Source of the DNA: Hymenobacter lucidus
GTDB lineage: Bacteria; Bacteroidota; Bacteroidia; Cytophagales; Hymenobacteraceae
DNA: 64,000 nucleotides
Direction of reading: 5' to 3'
Assembly: GCF_020447265.1 (NCBI RefSeq)
Contig: NZ_JAJADR010000001.1
Location: forward strand, 682,001-746,000
In this document: positions 8,931-17,131 of the stretch, one piece after another
How positions within the stretch are numbered: position 1 is the stretch's first letter
Layout of the letters: every line of letters starts with the position of its first letter
Notes under the pieces: model-generated
What the model was told of the DNA's origin: nothing
The model's input: only the letters and a program-made list of their open reading frames with translations
The model's database searches: none
Program-made: the position numbers and the translations under genes

Positions 8931-9344
8931 ATGAAAAAGCTGATTGCCGCTGTGCTCCTGGCCGGCACTACCTTGGTTGCTTTCGAGGCTCACGCTCAGT
9001 CAGCCGAGCCGCGGCCGGCCCGCAAATCGTCCCGGAAAGCTTCCGGCGAGGATATTGCCCGGATGCAGCGCCGCATGAGCATGAATCCCGATGAGGTAAA
9101 GCGCGACCAGCAGGTAGAAATTCTGGAAGCCCGCTCGGGCGGCACGGCCAATACCAGCTTTGGCCGCGCCAGTGGCCCGGCCCGGCAGTACGACAAAGGC
9201 AGTTCGGGCTTTATGGTGCGTAAGTTCAAAGACAAGCGTGGCACCGCCCAGCAGCAGCGCGGCCAGAGCCGCAAGGCCCCCGGAATCGATCCTAAGGGCA
9301 AGCCGCTGAAGCACAAGAAAAAGCACCGCTTTCTGTTTTTCTAG
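8931..9344 (+). CDS. Small basic secreted protein of unknown function
   Basis: A 137-residue protein with a signal peptide (MKKLIAAVLLAGTTLVAFEA, HAQ cleavage). The mature part is strongly basic and rich in Arg, Lys, Ser and Gly (PARKSSRKASGEDIARMQRR, DKRGTAQQQRGQSRKAPG, HKKKHRFLFF). No domain is recognised. The composition suggests binding to a polyanion such as nucleic acid, LPS or polysaccharide, but that is a guess. It has its own promoter box and a strong terminator, so it is a single-gene unit. Confidence 0.75.
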   Translation: MKKLIAAVLLAGTTLVAFEAHAQSAEPRPARKSSRKASGEDIARMQRRMSMNPDEVKRDQQVEILEARSGGTANTSFGRASGPARQYDKGSSGFMVRKFKDKRGTAQQQRGQSRKAPGIDPKGKPLKHKKKHRFLFF

Positions 9345-9371
9345 TCGCTACCTCACGAAGTAGTAATCATA

Positions 9372-9405
9372 AAAAAGCCCCGCAGCAACGCTGCGGGGCT
9401 TTTTG
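9372..9405 (+). terminator. Terminator after the small basic protein gene
   Basis: AAAAAGCCCCGCAG pairs with CTGCGGGGCTTTTT around a 5-base loop, 27 bases after the stop codon. Confidence 0.9.
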
Positions 9406-9527
9406 CATCCTCAACTGCTACGGGGCCACCGTTCGCCCCCGCTGCTGCTGAGGAAGTCTCTATAGGCAGCATAGTGCCAAGTACTTGCCTGCTGTTTCGA
9501 AGGATTCAAGCTCAAGCGTAGTTTTCC

Positions 9528-9557
9528 TTGCTTTCTTTTACATACGATGTATCTTGG
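9528..9557 (+). promoter_or_regulatory. Candidate promoter for the gene at 9683
   Basis: TTG at 9528-9530 is separated by 19 bases from TATCTTGG at 9550-9557, one mismatch from TAnnTTTG. It predicts a leader of about 120 bases. The 338-base gap between genes (9345-9682) otherwise holds only the terminator at 9372-9405. Confidence 0.45.
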
Positions 9558-9682
9558 CAGAGGTAACAGTTAATTGCCAGCTACTCGCCCTATCCTATCC
9601 TTACGCGCTTTTTTCGGCTTACCCCGTCGCGCTTGTAAGCACATCTATTACCGGTTTTCCATTTTTACCCAATCCTATTCTC

Positions 9683-10531
9683 ATGGCAGATTCAAATTTT
9701 GCGGGCACTACCGGCCTGCACGTAATGCGGCTTGGTGGTTCGGCCGAGCAAACTGAAAACATCTTTGGCCCCCTGGCTGGCCTTATCGGCAGCTGGATCG
9801 GTAACAAAGGCTGGAACCTGATAGCAGTGCCCAATCAGAAAGGCGGTTTCGTGCTGCTGGTCACGCCCTACATCGAGACGCTGACGATTAGCCCGCTGGC
9901 TACGCCCACGCCCAACCGGGGTACCAAGATTATTCAGGAAGTACCCACGCTGCTCTACGAACTGAAAATCAATAGCCTCATTGATGGCAGCCTGCTGCAC
10001 GCCGAAAACGGTACCTGGCTGCTGCTGCCCGACTGCCCCAGCGAATTTGGCGTGGCTCGTCAGGCTTCTGTGCCCCACGGCGACTCGCTTCTCGCGCTGG
10101 GACAGGTGAAATCAACTAGCGGTGGCCCTTCCATTCCGGATATTTCCTCTATTCCGGATATCGGCGGCCAGAGACTGGGCTACCTGGATGTCTATTCACA
10201 CCCGCCGGTGCCGGGCTTCAATAAGCTCAATCCGAATGATACGCTACGGCGCGACAATGCCGCCCAAACCATCGTCCGGACCACTACCATTGCTGTGAGT
10301 ACCGACAACCAGGGCGGCATCCTGAATATTCCCTTCGTGGCCCGCAATGCCGACGCCAGTAAGTTTGAAGCTACTTTCTGGCTGGAAACCGTGGCCGACA
10401 AGCAAACCGGCCGTATGTTCCAGCAACTGCAGTATTCGCAGAACACCAGCATCGACTTCCTGCCCCGGCTTGATGGCAAAGGCCTGATTAAGTGGCCTCA
10501 TATCAACATTAATACGTTGATCAAACAATAG
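9683..10531 (+). CDS. Conserved-looking cytoplasmic protein, possibly nitrobindin-like beta-barrel
   Basis: A 282-residue protein without a signal peptide when started at the ATG at 9683 (MADSNFAGTTGLHVMRLGGS); a much longer frame upstream crosses the predicted promoter and is rejected. Near residue 30 it has GPLAGLIGSWIGNKGWNLIA, which resembles the opening strand of heme-binding nitrobindin/THAP4-type barrels, and its body is predicted beta-rich (FVLLVTPYIETLTISPLATP, then LLYELKINSLIDGSLLHAEN and WLLLPDCPSEFGVARQASV). The nitrobindin link is a resemblance, not an established assignment, and the protein is longer than a typical nitrobindin. It is flanked by its own promoter and terminator. 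Confidence 0.6.
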   Translation: MADSNFAGTTGLHVMRLGGSAEQTENIFGPLAGLIGSWIGNKGWNLIAVPNQKGGFVLLVTPYIETLTISPLATPTPNRGTKIIQEVPTLLYELKINSLIDGSLLHAENGTWLLLPDCPSEFGVARQASVPHGDSLLALGQVKSTSGGPSIPDISSIPDIGGQRLGYLDVYSHPPVPGFNKLNPNDTLRRDNAAQTIVRTTTIAVSTDNQGGILNIPFVARNADASKFEATFWLETVADKQTGRMFQQLQYSQNTSIDFLPRLDGKGLIKWPHININTLIKQ

Positions 10532-10561
10532 CGCCGCCCTTTGAGATTACACTACTCGGGT

Positions 10562-10603
10562 AAAAAGGCCGGGCCAACCATAAACGGGTGGCCCGGCTTT
10601 TTT
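10562..10603. terminator. Bidirectional terminator between convergent genes
   Basis: A GC-rich stem of about 12 bp (10568-10579 with 10586-10597) is flanked by an A-run and a T-run. It serves the plus-strand gene ending at 10531 and the minus-strand gene ending at 10610. Confidence 0.85.
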
Positions 10604-10609
10604 AATGGT

Positions 10610-11419
10610 TCAGAACTTCGCGGTGAGGCCTACTTTGAGGTATGACATGTCGTAGCCAAGCTCCCCAAATGCGCCGATGTTATTGGTGAAGAAGTAGCGG
10701 GCTCCAGCAAATATGCCGGAGTGGGCATAGGTGCTGCTGCTGTAGTAGTCTTCCGAGGAGTCATCGTTGTCGGAGTAGGAAAAGATGCGCACCCCCAGCG
10801 TAAGGCCGGCGTAGGTGTCAAGCTTGGCATTCTGGAGGATGTTGTAGTGGTAAGTGCCGCGCAAAGCCACGTAGGTGTTGCTCCAGGTGCCACGGTAGCC
10901 AGAATATTTCCAGGTATCGGAGCGGTAGCCTACCAGGCCGCCCACGCCAATCGTACCGGGCCCCACGCCTTCGATAAGGCCATGCTCAAAGGAGGCACTC
11001 ATAACGGGCGTGGAGCTGTAGTTGCTGCCGCCCAGCACCGAGTATCCGTAGCCCACCCCCAGCAAGCCGATACCCAGGTTCACCGCGTTGGTTCCTTTGC
11101 GGAACAACTCACCCGAAGCCTCACCGCTGCCAGTGCTTTTCGCACTTGCCTTAGCCGTCTCTGGTGCTGGTGCGGCGACTGGTGCCGGTGCCGCCGCCTG
11201 TGGCGCTTCTTTAACCGTCGCCGCTGGTTTGGTGGCTGGCTTGGCTGCGGGTTTGGCCGCCGGTTTTGTAGTGGTAACCTTGGCCGTAGCTGGCTTAGCT
11301 GTCGGGGTTGCTACCTGGCTGGTAGGCTTCACCGTTTTGGCTGGGGCTTTGGTTTGGGCAACGGCTGGGGTTACGGCCAACACAGCTGCCAGGAAGAGGG
11401 TAGTGGTAAGTGCTTTCAT
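10610..11419 (-). CDS. Outer-membrane beta-barrel-like protein with Ala/Pro/Lys-rich N-terminal stalk
   Basis: A 269-residue protein with a signal peptide (MKALTTTLFLAAVLAVTPAV, AQ cleavage). Residues about 22-100 are a low-complexity Ala/Pro/Thr/Lys stalk (AKPAAKPATKPAATVKEAPQ), probably spanning the periplasm or binding the cell wall. From about residue 105 the sequence alternates glycine and aromatic-rich strands (NLGIGLLGVGYGYSVLGGSN, GVGGLVGYRSDTWKYSGYRG) and ends in GYDMSYLKVGLTAKF with a terminal Phe, typical of a small OmpA/OmpX-like barrel. A specific function cannot be read. A good promoter lies at 11484-11514. Confidence 0.72.
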   Translation of the reverse strand: MKALTTTLFLAAVLAVTPAVAQTKAPAKTVKPTSQVATPTAKPATAKVTTTKPAAKPAAKPATKPAATVKEAPQAAAPAPVAAPAPETAKASAKSTGSGEASGELFRKGTNAVNLGIGLLGVGYGYSVLGGSNYSSTPVMSASFEHGLIEGVGPGTIGVGGLVGYRSDTWKYSGYRGTWSNTYVALRGTYHYNILQNAKLDTYAGLTLGVRIFSYSDNDDSSEDYYSSSTYAHSGIFAGARYFFTNNIGAFGELGYDMSYLKVGLTAKF

Positions 11420-11483
11420 AGGTAGTAAGGAGTTGAAGAGCAGATGTAGTGTTCAGCCTGTACAATTATTTCCTGAAGTGATA

Positions 11484-11514
11484 CAAAATTAGCGCGTGGC
11501 TATACAGGGGGCAA
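11484..11514 (-). promoter_or_regulatory. Promoter of the outer-membrane protein gene
   Basis: On the minus strand, TTG (11512-11514) is 20 bases from TAATTTTG (11484-11491), matching both Bacteroidetes elements. The ATG at 11419 is about 65 bases downstream. Confidence 0.6.
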
Positions 11515-11736
11515 TAACATGATGATGTGAGGCGCTGTGCGACCTTTTCTGCTGAGCTACTTTCTGCCGCACAAAGGGTGAAAAAGATGAATGCTCACAT
11601 CCGCTGAAGCGCTATGCCCGGCTGCCCGCTGTTCCGAATTATCAAAAGTGTTTGCCTGGTTGCCCCCGTCATTGTACCTTTTCTTGGATTGTATTCTTAT
11701 TCTGCAAGGGCACTACCCACCGAACCGGCCAAACGC
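11515..11736. other. Intergenic stretch without a supported gene
   Basis: Part of the 372-base gap between the outer-membrane protein gene and infB. Short overlapping frames exist on the plus strand, but they run into the infB terminator and antisense to infB. I see no other convincing element here. Confidence 0.5.
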
Positions 11737-11770
11737 AAAACGCCCCGGCTGCTTCCAGCCGGGGCGTTTT
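11737..11770 (-). terminator. Terminator of infB (end of rimP-nusA-infB)
   Basis: AAAACGCCCCGGCTG pairs with CAGCCGGGGCGTTTT, leaving a 4-base loop, 22 bases after the infB stop. The stem is symmetric enough to act on both strands. Confidence 0.88.
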
Positions 11771-11791
11771 GTATGTATTCGCTTTTGCTGC

Positions 11792-14700
11792 TTACAGCGT
11801 CCGCTTAACTTCTTTCTCTTCGAAGCCCTCAATGTTGTCGCCTTCGCGCAGATCATTGAAGCCTTTGATCGAAATACCGCACTCGTAGCCTTGACGTACT
11901 TCCGACACATCGTCTTTGTAACGCTTCAGCGCCGAGATGTCGCCAGAGTGTACCACGATACCGTCGCGCACTAAGCGCACCTTGGTGTTGCGGGTAAAGG
12001 AGCCTTCCGTTACCATACAGCCGGCAATCGTGCCCACCTTGGTAATGTTGAACACCTGCCGCACCTCGGCATTGGCTACCACTACTTCCTGCACCGTTGG
12101 GGCCAGCATGCCTTCCATAGCATCCTTCACCTCGTTGATGGCGTTGTAGATGATAGAGTAGAGGCGAATATCGATCTGCTCGTTGTCGGCCAGCTTGCGG
12201 GCACTCTGCGAGGGCCGAACTTGGAAACCAATGATGATGGCGTCGGAAGCCGAAGCCAGCAACACATCCGATTCGGAGATAGCACCCACGCCTTTCGAGA
12301 GGATATTCACCTTCACTTCCGGCGTCGAAAGCTTCAGCAGCGAGTCGGAAAGGGCTTCTACCGAGCCGTCCACGTCACCTTTTACAATAACGTTGAGCTC
12401 CTTGAACGAGCCGATTGCCAGACGGCGACCAATCTCATCCAGGGTAATGTGCTTCTTGGTGCGCATGCTCTGCTCACGCGAGAGCTGCTGACGCTGGGTA
12501 GCCAGTTCCCGGGCTTCCCGCTCGGTTTCCATCACCTGAATCTTGTCACCTGCCTGCGGAGCACCGGTCAAGCCAAGCACCTGTACCGGCGTGGCCGGAC
12601 CAGCCTGCTTCATCTTTTTGCCGCGGTGGTCGGTCATGGCCTTCACGCGGCCGTAGTGCGGACCAGCCAGCACGATGTCACCGACCTTCAGCGTACCGGT
12701 TTGCACCAGCACGGTGGTTACGTAGCCGCGGCCTTTGTCCAGCATGGCTTCGATAACGGTACCTACCGCGTTGCGGTCCGGGTTGGCCGTCAGCTCGAGC
12801 AGTTCGGCTTCCAGCAATACCTTTTCCAGCAGGTCGTCGATACCTAGACCGGTTTTAGCCGATACTTCCTGCGACTGATACTTACCACCCCAGTCTTCGA
12901 CCAGAATGTTCATCTGCGACAGTTCCTCCCGGATTTTCTCCGAGTTGGCACCGGGCTTATCAATCTTGTTCATCGCAATAACGATGGGTACACCCGCCGC
13001 TTGTGCGTGGTTAATGGCTTCCCGCGTCTGGGGCATTACCGAGTCGTCGGCAGCTACCACGATGATGGCAATGTCCGTTACCTTGGCACCCCGGGCACGC
13101 ATAGCTGTAAAGGCTTCGTGACCCGGCGTATCGAGGAAGGTAACGCGCTTGCCCGATTTGGTCATTACGTCGTAGGCCCCGATGTGCTGCGTGATACCGC
13201 CGGCTTCGCCTTTGGCCACGCTGGCATTCCGGATATAGTCAAGCAGCGAGGTTTTGCCGTGGTCGACGTGGCCCATGATGGTCACGATAGGAGCACGCGG
13301 CAGCAGGTCCTCGGGGTTGTCTTCGAAAGTCGTGTCGCTTTCCTCTTCCTCCGCCGACAGGAACTCTACGTCGTAGCCGAATTCATCGGCTACAACCGTA
13401 ATGGCTTCCGCGTCGAGGCGCTGGTTGATGGAAACGAACATGCCCATGTTCAGGCACACTTTGATTACCTCATTCACCGATACGTCCATCAGTGAAGCCA
13501 GGTCATTGGCGGAGATGAACTCGGTTACTTTGAGCGTCTTGGCGTCCAGTTCGTTCTGAGCGCGCTGGGCCTCACGGTCCTCTGCGCCACCGGCCCGCTT
13601 GTCGCGGCGGTACTTGGCCCGGTTGTTCTGGTTGCCACCACGGCCACCGCTGAGTTTAGCCAGCGTAGCCTTGATCTGCTCCTGAATCTGTTTGTCGTTC
13701 TGCTCGGGCGTGTTGGCCACAGCCGCCGGGCGCGGGGCATTCTGACCGGGGCCACCGGGGCGTTGACCAGGGCCACCGGGCCGCTGACCTGGACCACCGG
13801 GGCGCTGGCCGGGGCCACCCGCCGGGCGGTTGCCCTGGTAGCCGCCACCTTGGCCGGTATTGGTGCCTTGGCCGCCGGCAGTGCCGGTAGTAGGAGCACC
13901 GGGAGCCGGCATGCGGGCCCGCTTCTTTTTATTGTCGGTGCCGAGGCCACTCTTGCGCACATCGGACGAGGCTACCGGGCGGGCGTTACGACCACCACGG
14001 CGCGAAGAGTCAAGGGGCAGCTCAATCTTGCCGAGTACGGTCAGACCTTTGAGCTGGTCGGCTTTGGCAACGATGGTGCCGGCCTCTTCCGTTGGCTGCT
14101 CGGCTGCGGCTGGCTCCGCTGCGGGAGCAGCAGCAACCGGTGCGGGTTGTGCTACGGGAGCAGCGGGTGTTACCGGGGCTGCTGCCACAGGCTCTAGAGC
14201 AGCAACCGGAGGTGCTGGCGTTGGAGCAGGCTGGGGTGCAGGAGCCGCTTCCACTTTGGGCTCCGGTTTGGCTTCGGCAACCGGGGCAGGCTGGGGAGCC
14301 GGGGCCGCGGGCTTCACTTCCACTACTGGAGCAGGCTCGGGGGCAGCGGGAGCAACCGGAGCTGCTGCCGGTGTAGGAGCAGGCTGTGGTGTTGCCGCAA
14401 CAGGGCGCGCCGGCATTGGGCGGTTTTTCGAGTCCAGCTCGATTTTACCCAATACTTTCAGGCCGGGCACTTTGGGTGCTTCCGTTTCAGCGGGAGCGGC
14501 TGCCACTGGAGCCGGGGCCGAAACTGGAGCAACAGGCTTCACCTCAGCAACCGGAACGGGCTGAGGTGCTGGCGCGGGAGCAGCAGGCTTGGCTTCCTCA
14601 GCGGGCTTGGGCGCCGGGGCCGGAGTGGGCACGGCGGGGCTCGCCGCCTTGGGCACCACAGGTTCGGGCCGGGGAGCTGGCGCGGCTTCCTGCTCGGTCT

Positions 14701-14917
14701 GGCGCTTGGCCTGACTGAGCTTGGTAGCCTCCATTTTGTCTTGCGCCGAGGACGCAAACTCCTTCTCCAGCAAGCCTACCTGTTCGGCAGTCAGCTTCGT
14801 GGTAGGTTTATTTTCTACCTGATGTCCTTTCTTGGCCAAAGTCTCGACGACTGTGCCCATTCCAATATTCAGGTCTTTGGCTGCCTGCTGGAGCCGTTTA
14901 GGTGCTGCTTCCGCCAT
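11792..14917 (-). CDS. infB: Translation initiation factor IF-2
   Basis: A 1041-residue GTPase that brings initiator tRNA to the 30S subunit and promotes subunit joining. The start at 14917 ([20 protein letters not shown]) is the family N-terminus; the longer frame to 14953 overlaps a promoter box. Residues about 60-420 are a long Ala/Pro/Glu linker, ending in a Gly/Arg/Gln region with three 21-bp repeats. The G domain begins near residue 545 with [10 protein letters not shown] (G1), DTPGHEAF (G3), NKIDKPG (G4) and SAKTG (G5), followed by domains II-IV to the C-terminus. The linker is long even for IF-2. It follows nusA and has its own extra promoter. Confidence 0.98.
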   Translation of the reverse strand: MAEAAPKRLQQAAKDLNIGMGTVVETLAKKGHQVENKPTTKLTAEQVGLLEKEFASSAQDKMEATKLSQAKRQTEQEAAPAPRPEPVVPKAASPAVPTPAPAPKPAEEAKPAAPAPAPQPVPVAEVKPVAPVSAPAPVAAAPAETEAPKVPGLKVLGKIELDSKNRPMPARPVAATPQPAPTPAAAPVAPAAPEPAPVVEVKPAAPAPQPAPVAEAKPEPKVEAAPAPQPAPTPAPPVAALEPVAAAPVTPAAPVAQPAPVAAAPAAEPAAAEQPTEEAGTIVAKADQLKGLTVLGKIELPLDSSRRGGRNARPVASSDVRKSGLGTDNKKKRARMPAPGAPTTGTAGGQGTNTGQGGGYQGNRPAGGPGQRPGGPGQRPGGPGQRPGGPGQNAPRPAAVANTPEQNDKQIQEQIKATLAKLSGGRGGNQNNRAKYRRDKRAGGAEDREAQRAQNELDAKTLKVTEFISANDLASLMDVSVNEVIKVCLNMGMFVSINQRLDAEAITVVADEFGYDVEFLSAEEEESDTTFEDNPEDLLPRAPIVTIMGHVDHGKTSLLDYIRNASVAKGEAGGITQHIGAYDVMTKSGKRVTFLDTPGHEAFTAMRARGAKVTDIAIIVVAADDSVMPQTREAINHAQAAGVPIVIAMNKIDKPGANSEKIREELSQMNILVEDWGGKYQSQEVSAKTGLGIDDLLEKVLLEAELLELTANPDRNAVGTVIEAMLDKGRGYVTTVLVQTGTLKVGDIVLAGPHYGRVKAMTDHRGKKMKQAGPATPVQVLGLTGAPQAGDKIQVMETEREARELATQRQQLSREQSMRTKKHITLDEIGRRLAIGSFKELNVIVKGDVDGSVEALSDSLLKLSTPEVKVNILSKGVGAISESDVLLASASDAIIIGFQVRPSQSARKLADNEQIDIRLYSIIYNAINEVKDAMEGMLAPTVQEVVVANAEVRQVFNITKVGTIAGCMVTEGSFTRNTKVRLVRDGIVVHSGDISALKRYKDDVSEVRQGYECGISIKGFNDLREGDNIEGFEEKEVKRTL
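13752..13814 (-). repeat. Three 21-bp tandem repeats inside infB
   Basis: Units at 13752-13772, 13773-13793 and 13794-13814 each encode a seven-residue PGQRPGG unit on the minus strand. They lie in the flexible linker before the G domain. Confidence 0.8.
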
Positions 14918-14950
14918 TCTATGCTCGCGAACGATACTCGTATTCAGATG

Positions 14951-14958
14951 CAAAGGTA
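14951..14958 (-). promoter_or_regulatory. -7 box of an infB-specific promoter
   Basis: It reads TACCTTTG on the minus strand, an exact TAnnTTTG match, 33 bases before the infB ATG at 14917 and inside the nusA-infB gap. It decides the infB start, since the longer frame would begin inside it. A TTTG further upstream (14985-14988) is too distant (26 bases) to be a good -33 element. Confidence 0.6.
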
Positions 14959-15038
14959 CTACATTAAATCTTGCCAGCCGACGTCAAATCAGCCAACTGG
15001 CTTGATTTAACGTCCTTGCTGTACCGGCCGCCGCGCAT

Positions 15039-16334
15039 TCATTGCGCGTCGCCGGAGTTTGGTGCTTCTTCTTCTGTTTCGGTCTGGTCTTCGTTGTCGT
15101 CGAATTCGTTGCGGATGATGCGGAAAACGTCCTCTACAGTTACATCTTCCAGCTCCGTGCGCCGCACGATATCTTCTTTACTAACGGCCAATACGGCCCG
15201 GCCGGTGTCGAGGCCGATTTTCTTAAGCTCATCGATAACCCAGCCTTCGATTTCGTCCTTGAACTCGTCGAGGGCAATATCTTCGTCATAATCACCGGCT
15301 TCCCGGAATACGTCGATTTCCATACCTACCAACCGCGAGGCCAGCTTGATGTTGGCGCCGCCCCGGCCGATGGCCAAACTAACTTGGTCCGGCTTCAAGA
15401 ACACCGAAACCCGGCCGGTTTGTTCATTGATGCGCATTGAGCCAATCTTGGCCGGCGACAAGGCCCGCTGGATATACAGCTCAAGGTTATCGGTGTAGTT
15501 GATAACGTCGATGTTCTCGTTTTCCAGTTCCCGCACTACGGCGTGAATCCGCGAGCCTTTCATGCCCACGCAGGCACCCACGGGGTCAATCCGGTCGTCG
15601 TAGCTTTCGACGGCTACTTTGGCCCGCTCGCCGGGCTCACGCACAATGTTCTTGATGGTGATGAGGCCATCGTAGATTTCGGGCACTTCCAACTCGAACA
15701 ACCGCTCCAGGAAAGCCGGGGCAGCGCGCGAAAGGATGATTTTGGGCGTCCCGTTGATGATTTCAACGCGGTGCACTACGGCCCGCACGGTGTCGCCCTT
15801 GCGGTAGCGGTCCTTCGGAATCTGCTCGCCTTTGGGCAGCACCAGTTCGTTTTCTTCCTTGTCCAGAATCAACGCCTCGCGGCTCCACACCTGGTACACT
15901 TCCCCGGTCACGATTTCGCCTACCTGATCTTTGTACTGCTGGTAGAGGTTGTCGCGCTCCAGGTCCTTCACGCGCTGAATCAGCGTTTGGCGGGCCATGA
16001 GCACGGCGCGACGGCCGAAATCCTCGAGCTTTACTTCTTCAGCTACCTGCTCACCTACTTCAAAGTCGGCCTCGATTTTCTGGGCCTCGGCCAGTGGAAT
16101 CTTGTCGAAATCCCAGATGTCTTCGGAGTCATCATCCACGATTTCGCGGTTGCGCCAGATTTCCAGGTCGCCTTTGTCCACGTTGAGAATTACGTCGAAG
16201 TTCTCATCGGTGGTGTATTTCTTCCGGATCATCGTGCGAAACACGTCCTCGAGGATACTCATCATCGTGGGACGGTCGATGTTCTTGGAGCGGGCGAACT
16301 CGGCGAACGATTCTATCAGGACGTTGCTGTTCAT
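15039..16334 (-). CDS. nusA: Transcription termination/antitermination factor NusA
   Basis: A 431-residue protein with normal domain order: N-terminal RNA-polymerase-binding domain (residues 1 to about 125), S1 domain (GEIVTGEVYQVWSREALILD), then KH1 and KH2 (DPVGACVGMKGSRIHAVVRE; VSLAIGRGGANIKLASRLVG). It modulates pausing, termination and antitermination. Like other Bacteroidetes NusA it lacks the C-terminal acidic repeats of enterobacteria and ends in an acidic tail (DDNEDQTETEEEAPNSGDAQ). It lies between rimP and infB, the widely conserved order. Confidence 0.97.
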   Translation of the reverse strand: MNSNVLIESFAEFARSKNIDRPTMMSILEDVFRTMIRKKYTTDENFDVILNVDKGDLEIWRNREIVDDDSEDIWDFDKIPLAEAQKIEADFEVGEQVAEEVKLEDFGRRAVLMARQTLIQRVKDLERDNLYQQYKDQVGEIVTGEVYQVWSREALILDKEENELVLPKGEQIPKDRYRKGDTVRAVVHRVEIINGTPKIILSRAAPAFLERLFELEVPEIYDGLITIKNIVREPGERAKVAVESYDDRIDPVGACVGMKGSRIHAVVRELENENIDVINYTDNLELYIQRALSPAKIGSMRINEQTGRVSVFLKPDQVSLAIGRGGANIKLASRLVGMEIDVFREAGDYDEDIALDEFKDEIEGWVIDELKKIGLDTGRAVLAVSKEDIVRRTELEDVTVEDVFRIIRNEFDDNEDQTETEEEAPNSGDAQ

Positions 16335-16457
16335 GGGGTTGAGCTAGTAGCGGGTGGTGTTGCGGGTGAGGGTGGTCAGGGCCGGGAACGAACCGCTTAC
16401 GGTTAAGATTAAATTCTGAACGAAAGTCAGCAGCCGAAGCCGGTGACTAACAGCTTA

Positions 16458-16928
16458 TTATTTGAAAGAAATGACGACCCGGGCTTCCTTGATGTCGGTG
16501 AAGGGCACGAAGGCCACGGGCAATACTTTCTTTTTGTTTTTCTCCTTGATTTCTTCCGCCAGCTGAATGCCTTCAGCCTCCACGGCTTCAAACAGACCGG
16601 TTTTCTCGGTGCCATCCTGCAGCTTCAGGCTCAGGGTACGGCCCACGTGGCGGGTGTACTGGCGCTGGTCGACGAAGGGCTGGTCGGCCCCGGGCGAGGT
16701 AACTTCCAGGGTGTAGCTGGCTTCTTCGCCGTAGGTTTCATCCATACGACGGGCCAACCGCCGGCTTACCTTGGCGCACTCATCAATACCGAAGCCCTGC
16801 TCGCTGTCGAGAATGACCGTAATCTTGGGCCGGATGGCGTCGGAAACGGTCAGGGCGACGACGAACAGCTCGGGGCCGGGAAGGCTATCCTGGAGCATTT
16901 CGGCAATTTGGTCGCGGTCAAATTTCAT
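16458..16928 (-). CDS. rimP: Ribosome maturation factor RimP
   Basis: A 156-residue protein with the RimP N-terminal alpha/beta domain (residues 1 to about 80; ITVILDSEQGFGIDECAKVS, EVTSPGADQPF) and a C-terminal SH3-like domain (GRTLSLKLQDGTEKTGLFEA; AFVPFTDIKEARVVISFK). It assists 30S assembly. The ATG at 16928 gives the family start MKFDRDQIAEMLQDSL; the long upstream frame extension crosses the promoter at 16996-17026. It is the first gene of the rimP-nusA-infB operon. Confidence 0.95.
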   Translation of the reverse strand: MKFDRDQIAEMLQDSLPGPELFVVALTVSDAIRPKITVILDSEQGFGIDECAKVSRRLARRMDETYGEEASYTLEVTSPGADQPFVDQRQYTRHVGRTLSLKLQDGTEKTGLFEAVEAEGIQLAEEIKEKNKKKVLPVAFVPFTDIKEARVVISFK

Positions 16929-16995
16929 CGGATGGACTGGGGGACAAAAGAAAGAGGGGACTGTGTGTCCCCTCTTCATAGTCAGTTTGCTGGTG

Positions 16996-17026
16996 CAAAG
17001 ATACGGCGAAAAAATGCTGAAAGCAA
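16996..17026 (-). promoter_or_regulatory. Promoter of rimP-nusA-infB
   Basis: On the minus strand, TTG (17024-17026) is 20 bases from TATCTTTG (16996-17003), giving both Bacteroidetes promoter elements. The leader to the rimP ATG is about 60 bases. Confidence 0.6.
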
Positions 17027-17131
17027 GCCAGCCGCCGAGGTGTGCCGGGAGGGCGCGGGAAAACGCAAATTTCCGGACCAGGTACGACTGCGTCCCGCCA
17101 GGGCTGTGATAATCATGTATTTCAATGGGCA

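Noticed and set aside
11591..11974. Plus-strand ORF of 127 codons in the infB downstream region
   Set aside because: It runs through the infB terminator and antisense to infB, with no domain or promoter.
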